From Chryseobacterium glaciei (GTDB lineage Bacteria > Bacteroidota > Bacteroidia > Flavobacteriales > Weeksellaceae), in contig NZ_CP015199.1 in NCBI RefSeq assembly GCF_001648155.1, positions 1,870,501 through 1,934,500 on the forward strand: 64,000 nucleotides of DNA, read 5' to 3'. Positions within the stretch are counted from its first letter, which is position 1. Every line of letters starts with the position of its first letter. Below the pieces are notes generated by a model, which searched no databases, had not been told where the DNA came from, and was given only the letters and a program-made list of their open reading frames with translations. The translations under genes and the position numbers were made by a program. Below are positions 8,533 to 15,428 of the stretch, piece by piece.

Positions 8533-8877
8533 ATGTATACAGAAGAACAAGCAAAAGCAAAAATGCAACGTTTTGTAGATTATCAGAACAACTTAATAGT
8601 TTGGAATGAAGAGGGAGAACCAAATATTATAATCTATGAAGAACTTACAGAAAGGCACCCTTTTGGATGGGTATTCTATTGGCAAATTAAAGATGATTAT
8701 TCTAATTTCTTAGCAGGAAATGGACCTATAATTATTGAAAAAGATACTCTTAATATGTTTAAAATGATGACAGCAATTTCAACTGAAGAAAATATAACTT
8801 TATATAAAAAAGACAAAAATAAATTATTACAATTGGAAGAGGATCAGGACGGTTTTTTCGATCCTGTAAATATTTAA
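8533..8877 (+). CDS. Imm35/YrhB-like immunity protein
   Basis: This 114-residue protein has the pattern of the YrhB/Imm35 fold: an N-terminal helix (MYTEEQAKAKMQRFVDYQN), then FGWVFYWQ, then NGPIIIEKDT, the core strands of this family. Imm35 proteins neutralise papain-like or deamidase toxins. Here the matching toxin directly upstream is broken, so the gene is an orphan immunity gene. It may still protect against siblings carrying the intact toxin. The start at 8533 is preferred over the out-of-frame ATG at 8526. Confidence 0.65.
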   Translation: MYTEEQAKAKMQRFVDYQNNLIVWNEEGEPNIIIYEELTERHPFGWVFYWQIKDDYSNFLAGNGPIIIEKDTLNMFKMMTAISTEENITLYKKDKNKLLQLEEDQDGFFDPVNI

Positions 8878-8901
8878 AATTCCCCAACAAAAAATAAAAC
8901 A

Positions 8902-8916
8902 CGACACCTTTTGTCG
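8902..8916. promoter_or_regulatory. palindromic operator candidate CGACA-N5-TGTCG
   Basis: A perfect 5-base inverted repeat with a 5-base spacer lies 12 bp upstream of the -7 box and covers the -33 region of the WYL regulator gene. This is a position suited to autorepression. That the WYL protein binds it is inference. Confidence 0.4.
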
Positions 8917-8927
8917 CATTAACCCCA

Positions 8928-8935
8928 TATATTTG
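8928..8935 (+). promoter_or_regulatory. -7 promoter box of the WYL regulator gene
   Basis: TATATTTG matches the Bacteroidota consensus TAnnTTTG 17 bp upstream of the ATG. Confidence 0.55.
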
Positions 8936-8952
8936 TCTTATAAAATTCATTC

Positions 8953-9873
8953 ATGAAAAAAGACTTTTACCTGACAAGATATGCCTTAATTATAAAAAGA
9001 TTAGAAAGTTCTCCAGCGACGTATTCGCAGCTGGAGGACTATCTTTTAAACTCTTTTGAATTTCAGGATGCGGATATTAAGAGCTACTCTATCCGTACCT
9101 TGCAGAGGGATATTCGTGAGATTTTAGGTCTTTTCAACCTTTCCATTCATAACAAAAAGAAAGGTGACAATCGTTATTATATCGAGAGTCGACCGATCAT
9201 GGAAGTGGATGAATACAACCAAAAATTGTTAGAATCTTTTCAGGTAAGTAACGCGCTGAATCTTCATCCGGATTTTTCCAATTTCATTTTTTTTGAATCT
9301 CGAAAACCGACCGGAGTAGAACATTTTTATGATCTTTTCTTCGCCATTCGTAATAAAAGAGTGGTGACTTTTGAGCATTACAATTACAAAAATAAACTGA
9401 TGACTTCCCGAAAAGCTCATCCTTTGGCGTTGAAAGAATCCAAAGACAGATGGTATCTTATTGCAATCGACACCAAGGATAAAGCGTTGAAATCTTTCGG
9501 TTTAGACAGAATTAATTATCTTGATGTTGATAAAAATAAGTTCCGTGAAAAGTATAGTTATAATTTCAGGGAGCATTTTAAAAATGCTTTCGGAGTAATG
9601 AATTTAACGGAGCAAAATCCTCAGAAAATTGTTCTTAAATGTACTAAACATCAGGGAGAATATATTAAAAGTTTTCCGCTTCACCAGTCACAACAAGAGA
9701 CAAAAGCAACCCTTGAAGAAACTTTTTTTGAATTTTTCTTACATCCGACTTACGACTTTATGCAGGAAATTCTGTCTTACGGAAAAGAAGTTACTGTTTT
9801 AGAACCTAAAACCTTAGTTGATGACATCCGCAATCATTTGCAGGAGTCTTTAAACAGATACTCAGAGCTCTAA
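8953..9873 (+). CDS. WYL-domain transcriptional regulator
   Basis: This 306-residue cytosolic regulator has an N-terminal winged helix-turn-helix (residues about 1-75, including SIRTLQRDIREI). A WYL domain in the middle contains the literal signature RWYLIAID and then GLDRI. A C-terminal WCX-type extension follows. WYL proteins sense ligands, often nucleotides or nucleic acid, and many control stress or defence genes. The gene sits at the border between the toxin region and core chromosome and has its own promoter with an overlapping palindrome. It faces downstream genes and is not clearly in an operon with the toxin locus. The target genes are unknown. Confidence 0.85.
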   Translation: MKKDFYLTRYALIIKRLESSPATYSQLEDYLLNSFEFQDADIKSYSIRTLQRDIREILGLFNLSIHNKKKGDNRYYIESRPIMEVDEYNQKLLESFQVSNALNLHPDFSNFIFFESRKPTGVEHFYDLFFAIRNKRVVTFEHYNYKNKLMTSRKAHPLALKESKDRWYLIAIDTKDKALKSFGLDRINYLDVDKNKFREKYSYNFREHFKNAFGVMNLTEQNPQKIVLKCTKHQGEYIKSFPLHQSQQETKATLEETFFEFFLHPTYDFMQEILSYGKEVTVLEPKTLVDDIRNHLQESLNRYSEL

Positions 9874-9927
9874 AAATATTTATTATTTTTCATATTTTTT
9901 TGATTATTTTTACATAAATATATCAAT

Positions 9928-10551
9928 TTGAAAGCATTATTTCTTTACCTGTTTTGCCTCATTTCTTCCTTTTGTTTTTCGCAACAGACGGAGGATTTTA
10001 AACAAGTGAAGAATTATTACAACAATCACCGAAGCATGTTGGGAACCGAGTTTAAGAAAAAATTCGATGCTGAAAGCAATATGTTTAATAAGTCTGCCAT
10101 AAAAAATGATTTCCGTTTTTTCATGAAGAAAATGGACAGCATTGAAAATGTAGCCTTGATCGGAGCTTTATTAAAAGTGAAAAACATTGAAGATCTTGCC
10201 AGAATTCAAAAGAAAAATACCAATCCTCAAGATCCTTCCGAACTCAAAGCAACGACAGATAAAACAGCAGCCTATCCTGGCGGAGTTGATGCTTTAAGAA
10301 AGGAAGTTGTCAATCTTTTTTATTCAGAAGGCGTTCATTCAGATTTAAAAATAATTAAAACCAATGTTGCTTTTATTGTTGAAAAAGATGGAAGCATTAG
10401 CAATGTTCAGGCTCAGGGAGATAATTTCACCTTCAACAGACAAGCCGAGATCGCTTTATATTCTGTTTCGTCGAAGTTTTCGCCTGCAACAATTAATGGG
10501 GATGCCGTAAGATTTCGTTTTAAACTTCCTCTAACCTTGAATATCGAATAA
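9928..10551 (+). CDS. secreted protein with TonB C-terminal-like domain
   Basis: This 207-residue protein has an N-terminal signal peptide (MKALFLYLFCLISSFCFSQ). Its C-terminal about 95 residues resemble the TonB C-terminal fold: YPGGVDALRKEVVNLFY, a central VEKDGSISNVQ strand pair, then FSPATINGDAVRF. It lacks the membrane anchor and Pro-rich linker of true TonB, so it is probably a periplasmic or cell-surface adaptor. The start is TTG; no ATG lies upstream in frame that keeps the signal peptide, and the next Met would remove it. The TTG overlaps a poor -7-like box, so the real promoter is probably further upstream. It lies 3 bp from tadA, so translation may be coupled. Confidence 0.6.
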   Translation: MKALFLYLFCLISSFCFSQQTEDFKQVKNYYNNHRSMLGTEFKKKFDAESNMFNKSAIKNDFRFFMKKMDSIENVALIGALLKVKNIEDLARIQKKNTNPQDPSELKATTDKTAAYPGGVDALRKEVVNLFYSEGVHSDLKIIKTNVAFIVEKDGSISNVQAQGDNFTFNRQAEIALYSVSSKFSPATINGDAVRFRFKLPLTLNIE

Positions 10552-10554
10552 TTA

Positions 10555-10986
10555 ATGTTTACCGACGAATATTACATGAAAATGGCTTTTCAGGAAGCTG
10601 AAATTGCATTGGAAAAAGATGAGGTTCCTATCGGATGTGTCATAGTTTCTAATAATCGAGTGATTGCGAGAGCCCATAATCTTACAGAAACGCTGAATGA
10701 TGTTACGGCTCATGCAGAAATGCAAGCCATAACCTCAGCAGCAAACTTTCTTGGCGGAAAATATTTAAAAAACTGCACACTTTATGTTACACTGGAACCC
10801 TGCGTGATGTGTTCGGGAGCCCTTTCCTGGTCGCAGATCTCAAAAGTTGTGATTGGCGCTCGAGATGAGCAAAGAGGATTTATCAACAAACACCTTTCTC
10901 TTCATCCAAAAACAGAAATGGTTGTCGGAGTCATGGAAAACGAGTGTTCTTCTATCGTTAAAGAATTTTTTAAATCTAAAAGATAA
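10555..10986 (+). CDS. tadA: tRNA-specific adenosine deaminase
   Basis: This 143-residue cytidine-deaminase-fold enzyme converts A34 to inosine in the anticodon of tRNA-Arg(ACG). The zinc site is complete: HAEMQAI in the middle supplies His and the catalytic Glu, and LEPCVMCSGAL supplies two Cys. The substrate-binding C-terminal helix region is also present. The length is normal for the family. It starts at an ATG 3 bp after the preceding stop codon, so the two genes are probably cotranscribed. Confidence 0.92.
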   Translation: MFTDEYYMKMAFQEAEIALEKDEVPIGCVIVSNNRVIARAHNLTETLNDVTAHAEMQAITSAANFLGGKYLKNCTLYVTLEPCVMCSGALSWSQISKVVIGARDEQRGFINKHLSLHPKTEMVVGVMENECSSIVKEFFKSKR

Positions 10987-11045
10987 ATTATTTACACTTT
11001 TAATAAAGATTAACGCAATTTTTCTCATCATATTGAATAAATAAT

Positions 11046-11053
11046 TATATTTG
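11046..11053 (+). promoter_or_regulatory. -7 promoter box of the GG-leader peptide gene
   Basis: TATATTTG fits TAnnTTTG exactly. It places the transcript start near 11059, which excludes a TTG start at 11051 and supports the ATG at 11075. Confidence 0.6.
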
Positions 11054-11074
11054 AATACAACAAATCAAAACAAT

Positions 11075-11269
11075 ATGAGAAAACTATCAAGAAAAGAAAC
11101 TGCAAAAATCAACGGAGGTCTAATGCCGGGACAATGCTTGTATACAGATCCAAATACTGGTAAAAAAGTTATTGGATGTAGATTACAACCTATTCCGGAT
11201 TGTTGCGGAGGATGGGTCTACCCAATACCAGGACATGATTGCGTATCTTGTACCACCGGTGATCTTTAA
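11075..11269 (+). CDS. double-glycine-leader cysteine-rich peptide (bacteriocin-like)
   Basis: This 64-residue precursor has a 15-residue leader, MRKLSRKETAKINGG, of the type cut after GG by C39-peptidase ABC exporters in Bacteroidota. The 49-residue core contains six Cys (including a CC pair) and several Gly/Pro turns, pointing to a disulfide-stabilised or modified secreted peptide. No exporter, modification enzyme or immunity gene lies nearby, so maturation would depend on genes elsewhere. The start was moved from an upstream TTG to this ATG because a promoter box overlaps the TTG. A terminator follows at once, so the gene is monocistronic. A bacteriocin or signalling role is inference. Confidence 0.7.
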   Translation: MRKLSRKETAKINGGLMPGQCLYTDPNTGKKVIGCRLQPIPDCCGGWVYPIPGHDCVSCTTGDL

Positions 11270-11275
11270 AAAATT

Positions 11276-11304
11276 AAACAGCCTTAAAAAAGGCTGTTTT
11301 TTAT
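11276..11304 (+). terminator. Rho-independent terminator of the GG-leader peptide gene
   Basis: A 10-bp stem AAACAGCCTT/AAGGCTGTTT with a 4-base loop leads into a T-rich run, 6 bp after the stop codon. Confidence 0.85.
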
Positions 11305-11353
11305 TTATATTTCTTGAAAGGCAAGAGCTTTTTTTAATATAGTATTCTGTGAA

Positions 11354-11887
11354 TCAATTTCTATTTCTGAAAACAGAATACATCGGAATATCAAAATATT
11401 CTCCGTTTTTCTTTAAATGTTGTTTCAATAAAGCTTCTTTTTCCATTCCTATTTTTTCCAATACTTTTCCTGATGCTGGATTGTGTAGTAAATGGGTGGC
11501 GTAGATCTTGTTTAAATTCAATTCATTAAATCCAAAATCGATAATCGCTTTTCCTGCTTCTGTAATATAACCTTTGTTCCAAAACGAAGCTCCAAGCCAA
11601 TAGCCTAATTCAGCTTTATCATCTCCCCTATCGTGAAGTCCGATTGCACCAATAATTTGATCGTCTTGATTTCGGATCGCGAAAGTAAATCCTGATCCAT
11701 TTTCAAAGGCCTGTTGAGAGTTTTTTAACCAAAATTGAGCATCATCTTCTGTATAAGGAGAAGGAATATTTGAGGTAAGATCAGAAAAAATTTTTGATTG
11801 AAGATATTCAACCACCAAAGGAAGATCCTCCTCTTTCAATTGAGAGAGAATCAGTCGTTCTGTTTCTATTCTTGGAAATTCTTTCAT
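11354..11887 (-). CDS. GNAT-family N-acetyltransferase (RimJ/RimL type)
   Basis: This 177-residue protein begins ETERLILSQLKEEDLP, typical of the RimJ/RimL branch, and carries GAIGLHDRGDDKAELGYWLG and NLNKIYATHLLHNPASGKVL, the acetyl-CoA-binding and late strand/helix motifs of GNAT enzymes. The substrate cannot be read from sequence. Members acetylate protein N-termini, amino acids or antibiotics. It starts directly after the coaX stop codon (no gap), so the two share a transcript and probably coupled translation. Confidence 0.85.
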   Translation of the reverse strand: MKEFPRIETERLILSQLKEEDLPLVVEYLQSKIFSDLTSNIPSPYTEDDAQFWLKNSQQAFENGSGFTFAIRNQDDQIIGAIGLHDRGDDKAELGYWLGASFWNKGYITEAGKAIIDFGFNELNLNKIYATHLLHNPASGKVLEKIGMEKEALLKQHLKKNGEYFDIPMYSVFRNRN

Positions 11888-12646
11888 TTATAAATCTTTT
11901 TCTAAAAAGTATAATCCTTTCAAGGTATGAAGTCTGTCTGTGATATGTATTTTATTCGTCAAAGGTTTGTAAACATGCGAAACTCCACCAGTTGCGATCA
12001 CAAAACAATCGTCATTCACTTCATCATTAATTCTGTCGATAAAACCTTCTACCATTCCTAAAAATCCGTACACCATTCCGCTTTGCATACAGGTTACGGT
12101 GTCTAATCCTAAAACAGTTTTTGGTTTTTTTAATTCAATTTCAGGAAGCTGAGCTGTTTGGCTGATTAAAGAATTCAATGCTGTAATAATTCCCGGAGCG
12201 ATAATTACGCCCAAAGTTTCACCTGTTTCCGTTACGCAGCTTGCCGTAAGAGCAGTTCCAAAATCTATAATGATTTTCTTTCTATCAGGATACAAATTGT
12301 GTGCAGCAACAAGATTGGCATAAATATCCGTTCCCATCTGTTTAGATTTTGCCACAACTCCTGAAGGCGTACTTCTGTCAACAATCACGGGAAGAATTCC
12401 GTGGATCTTTTTTATCGCTGAACTCACCACTTTAGTAAGCTGAGGAACCACAGATCCTATGATAACTTTAGTGATGTCTTTTGGCTCTACTTTATAGGTC
12501 TGATACAACATCAACATCTGAACATAAAGCTCGTCTGCCGTTCTGTAAGGTTTTGTATTGATCACCCACGAAATATCACAATTGTCATCGTCAAAAAGAC
12601 CAAATCTGATATTGCTGTTTCCTACGTTGATTACGATTGAATTCAT
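11888..12646 (-). CDS. coaX: type III pantothenate kinase
   Basis: This 252-residue enzyme phosphorylates pantothenate in the first step of coenzyme A synthesis. It has the ASKHA fold: phosphate-1 loop near the N-terminus (INVGNSNIRFG), DFGTALTAS in the middle (phosphate 2), GVIIAPGI, the dimer-contact stretch TVTCMQSGMVYGFLG, ATGGVSHV (adenosine) and the late TLKGLYFLE. The first motif reads NVGNS, whereas most homologues have DxGN[ST]. The GTD near residue 105 keeps the Asp of the usual GADR motif but loses the Arg. The rest aligns well, so it is probably active. It is translated directly into the GNAT gene. Confidence 0.88.
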   Translation of the reverse strand: MNSIVINVGNSNIRFGLFDDDNCDISWVINTKPYRTADELYVQMLMLYQTYKVEPKDITKVIIGSVVPQLTKVVSSAIKKIHGILPVIVDRSTPSGVVAKSKQMGTDIYANLVAAHNLYPDRKKIIIDFGTALTASCVTETGETLGVIIAPGIITALNSLISQTAQLPEIELKKPKTVLGLDTVTCMQSGMVYGFLGMVEGFIDRINDEVNDDCFVIATGGVSHVYKPLTNKIHITDRLHTLKGLYFLEKDL

Positions 12647-12663
12647 TTATTTAAAAATAATTT

Positions 12664-12671
12664 CAAATTTA
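12664..12671 (-). promoter_or_regulatory. -7 promoter box of coaX
   Basis: TAAATTTG on the minus strand, 17 bp upstream of the coaX ATG, matches TAnnTTTG. Confidence 0.55.
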
Positions 12672-12673
12672 TA

Positions 12674-12706
12674 AAAAATAAAAGGAGTATTTTCCAACAC
12701 TCCTTT
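12674..12706 (-). terminator. terminator of the M1 peptidase gene
   Basis: An 8-bp stem AAAGGAGT/ACTCCTTT with a 10-base loop is followed on the minus strand by a T-rich run. It separates the peptidase from the coaX promoter. Confidence 0.75.
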
Positions 12707-12720
12707 ATATATTCTATTTT

Positions 12721-14562
12721 TTACTGTTTCACTTCTAAAAAGTTATCCTTCATATTCACATCCGCAATTCTCTGACTGAAATCTATTCCCAGAACAGATA
12801 ATTGAGACTTCGTGTAAGGAACTGTCAACGTATATTCTTTCTGAGTCCAAGGCCAATACGCTACTGTTTTAAAATCACCGTAAGCATCTTTCGACTTCCA
12901 GGTGTGAGTAAGATTTGTTGGAATCTGGTAAGTAACAATTTTCTTATCCGTAGTCATTACACTGAAATCGATCGGCATTGGAACTTGTCCGTTATTAACC
13001 AAAGTAATCGTTGTAGATTTTGCATCGTATTTTACATCTTTAATTCCGTAATCGATCGTTTTTGTGGTGTTGATCCAATAATGATGGAACCATTTCAAAT
13101 CCATTCCTGAAACTTTCTGTGCAATGTGAAGAAAATCTCTGTCTGTAGGATGTTTCATGCTCCATTGATCGTAGTATTGTTTCAAGGTTTCAGCTAGGTT
13201 TTGTTCACCCATGATGTAGCCTAATTCAACCAAATATAACTCTCCTTTTATATAAGTTGAATAGGTATAAGAAGTTCCGTTATCGTGGTGATCTCCTAAC
13301 CAAACTGCAGGTTCTTCAATCTTCTTTTCAAGGAATTTTCTGTAAGCATCCAACCTTTCAATAAAAGGATTCGGTAATTCTTCAGGGAATAACTGATGCA
13401 TGGTGTACCCTTCCGCATAGCTTGTAAATCCTTCATCCATCCATGGTCGCATAGATTCGTTGGTTGCCAACATTTGCTGATACCATGAATGAGAGCCTTC
13501 GTGAGCCATTAATCCCATTAAATCTTTACTATTTTTAGCTTCACCTAAAATCATGGTACACATCCCATACTCCATTCCGCCGTCTCCACCTTGGATGAAA
13601 GCGTAAGTCGGATAAACATATTTTCCGAAGTGACCATTCATGATCTGGAAATATTTTGTAAGATAAGCCGGAGCTTCTTCCCAAGCTTTCGTTTTGTCAT
13701 TGTTTTGATAAACCAAGAAAACTTTTGGACCTTCCGGAACATCAAAACTTTTTACAATGTAGTCTCTGTCGGCACTCCAAGCGAAATCCAGCATATTTTT
13801 GGCTGTCCATCTCCAAGTTGCTTTTTTATCTTTTTCGGTTTTGATTTTTGCATTGGCATCGTAACCTTTAACTTCTGTCGGATTTTCAAGGATTCCCCCT
13901 GCTCCAATTACATAATCTTTATTAATTTTAATCGTCACATCAAAATCAGAGAACGGCGAATGAAACTCCCTTCCCAAATAATCGAAAGTTGCCCATCCGT
14001 CATAATCGTATTCTGAAATTTTAGGATACCATTGCGTCATGGTCATATCAACGCCTTCTTTGTTGTTTCTTCCGCTTCGTCTGATCTGCTGAGGTATCAC
14101 AGCGTTCCATTCCATTGTGAAATTGGTTGTAGAATTTGGTTTGATAGGTTCTGCCAAATATACCTTCATTATCGTTTCCTGAATTTCAAACTTCAGGTTT
14201 TGTCCATTTTGTTTGATCCAGTGAATATTTTGAGCTCCTTCTTCATTTTTTGGAATAGAAGGCAATCTTGAAATACCATCTTTTTGCAATCTTGAATCAC
14301 CATTTTTACCTTGGCTTGCCACTCTTTGATCCATCATTGAATTAGATTTAAAAGCATTCCAGTATAAATGGAAATACACAACGTTCAGTTCGTCCGGAGA
14401 GTTGTTGGTATATTCTAAAGTTTGATTTCCCTGATAAGTAAATTTTTCCGCATTAACATCAATATCCATCTTGTACTTCGCAGCCTGCTGATAATAAGGC
14501 GTCTGCTGTGCCTGAAATTGAGAAATGATAAATGCAAATAGGATTGCAACCGATTTTTTCAT
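12721..14562 (-). CDS. secreted M1-family zinc metallopeptidase (aminopeptidase N-like)
   Basis: This 613-residue protein has a signal peptide ending near FQAQQ. The N-terminal beta domain (about residues 25-230) precedes the catalytic domain. The zinc motif MAHEGSHSW (HExxH) is near residue 353, and DEGFTSYAE supplies the third ligand Glu 18-19 residues on. The exopeptidase motif of true aminopeptidases reads GGMEYG here (GGDGGMEYG), close to GxMEN. M1 enzymes of this type trim N-terminal residues from peptides in the periplasm or at the surface. A beta domain after the catalytic part is visible near residues 510-600. It is monocistronic, with its own terminator and a TAAAGATA -7-like box upstream. 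Confidence 0.85.
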   Translation of the reverse strand: MKKSVAILFAFIISQFQAQQTPYYQQAAKYKMDIDVNAEKFTYQGNQTLEYTNNSPDELNVVYFHLYWNAFKSNSMMDQRVASQGKNGDSRLQKDGISRLPSIPKNEEGAQNIHWIKQNGQNLKFEIQETIMKVYLAEPIKPNSTTNFTMEWNAVIPQQIRRSGRNNKEGVDMTMTQWYPKISEYDYDGWATFDYLGREFHSPFSDFDVTIKINKDYVIGAGGILENPTEVKGYDANAKIKTEKDKKATWRWTAKNMLDFAWSADRDYIVKSFDVPEGPKVFLVYQNNDKTKAWEEAPAYLTKYFQIMNGHFGKYVYPTYAFIQGGDGGMEYGMCTMILGEAKNSKDLMGLMAHEGSHSWYQQMLATNESMRPWMDEGFTSYAEGYTMHQLFPEELPNPFIERLDAYRKFLEKKIEEPAVWLGDHHDNGTSYTYSTYIKGELYLVELGYIMGEQNLAETLKQYYDQWSMKHPTDRDFLHIAQKVSGMDLKWFHHYWINTTKTIDYGIKDVKYDAKSTTITLVNNGQVPMPIDFSVMTTDKKIVTYQIPTNLTHTWKSKDAYGDFKTVAYWPWTQKEYTLTVPYTKSQLSVLGIDFSQRIADVNMKDNFLEVKQ

Positions 14563-14682
14563 TTAAAATTTTATTTTTTTAAAGATAAGTAATTAAAATA
14601 AGACCTAAAAAATGGAGTTATGTTGAGGTTTTATTTCGTTTGATATGGTTTTAGATGAATTTTAATTGGGTTTGTTAAATAT

Positions 14683-14773
14683 TTAAACACTAATATCACA
14701 AATGAATTCACAATTTTAAACACAAATAATATTCGTGTTATTTGTGAAAAGATTAGTGCTAATTTGTGTTTAA
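14683..14773. repeat. 91-bp palindromic intergenic repeat, copy 1
   Basis: It begins TTAAACAC and ends TTTGTGTTTAA, so the ends are inverted repeats, and it holds internal ATTCGTG/CACAAAT units that fold back. It matches 15277-15368 in the same orientation at roughly three quarters of positions. It lies just after the DinB-like gene's stop codon and codes for nothing visible. Confidence 0.7.
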
Positions 14774-14778
14774 AAGAA

Positions 14779-15246
14779 TTAATTACTCAATAGCTTTTTA
14801 ATCAATGTAATCTGACCCAAATGATAATAAGAATGTTCAATCATTCCATCAATATTTCTAAGGTAAGTTCCGTACTTTTCATCAACAAAAACTTCATCCA
14901 TTTTAGAATCAGGCATTTGTTCTAATAGTGTTGCAAACTTTTCAGAATCGATCCATAATTGACTTAATAATTCTTCCCATTGTTCCTGAGATTCAATTGA
15001 AGAAAGGTCAAAACTATATTTATCTTTAATTTCAAGCTCACCACCTTCAAATACATTGATAAGTCCTGCAATATAATAATGAATGTGAAAAGTAAGCATT
15101 GCAATCGTATTCAAAGAACTGACTTTTGTTGTTGCCTGTTCCCAGTTTACATCTTTAAGCTGATCTTTAAAATTGGTATTCGCAATCCAGAAACCATCAA
15201 GCAAAACCTCTCTGAATCTTTTTGATAATTGTGAAACTGAACTCAT
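14779..15246 (-). CDS. DinB-superfamily protein
   Basis: This 155-residue four-helix protein has the DinB/YfiT arrangement of metal-binding histidines: one in MLTFHIHYY near residue 53 and a pair in EHSYYHLGQI near the C-terminus. DinB-like proteins include thiol transferases (for example bacillithiol S-transferases) and metal-dependent hydrolases. The substrate is not readable here. The gene has no operon partners and is bracketed by two copies of a palindromic repeat, 5 and 30 bp away. Confidence 0.75.
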   Translation of the reverse strand: MSSVSQLSKRFREVLLDGFWIANTNFKDQLKDVNWEQATTKVSSLNTIAMLTFHIHYYIAGLINVFEGGELEIKDKYSFDLSSIESQEQWEELLSQLWIDSEKFATLLEQMPDSKMDEVFVDEKYGTYLRNIDGMIEHSYYHLGQITLIKKLLSN

Positions 15247-15276
15247 TATTTTAATTTTTTTAAAGATAAAGTTTTC

Positions 15277-15368
15277 TTAAACACGAATAACACAAATAAA
15301 AAAGCACAATTTTAAACACAAATGAAATTCGTGCTATTCGTGAAAAAATTAGCATTATTTGTGTTTAA
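15277..15368. repeat. 92-bp palindromic intergenic repeat, copy 2
   Basis: It has the same ends and internal fold-back units as copy 1 (14683-14773). It lies 30 bp upstream of the DinB-like gene start, so the repeat pair brackets that gene. Confidence 0.7.
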
Positions 15369-15369
15369 A

Positions 15370-15406
15370 GAAAACAAAAAACCTCAAATGCAGAACACTT
15401 GAGGTT
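15370..15406 (-). terminator. terminator of the DUF6909-like gene
   Basis: An 8-bp stem AACCTCAA/TTGAGGTT with an 11-base loop leads on the minus strand into a T-rich tract (TTTTTTGTTTTC). Confidence 0.75.
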
Positions 15407-15428
15407 TATATTTAATGTAGAATCAAAA

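Noticed and set aside
13591..14271. Two open frames on the plus strand opposite the M1 peptidase
   Set aside because: They are antisense shadows of a gene with a complete zinc motif and have no recognisable domains.
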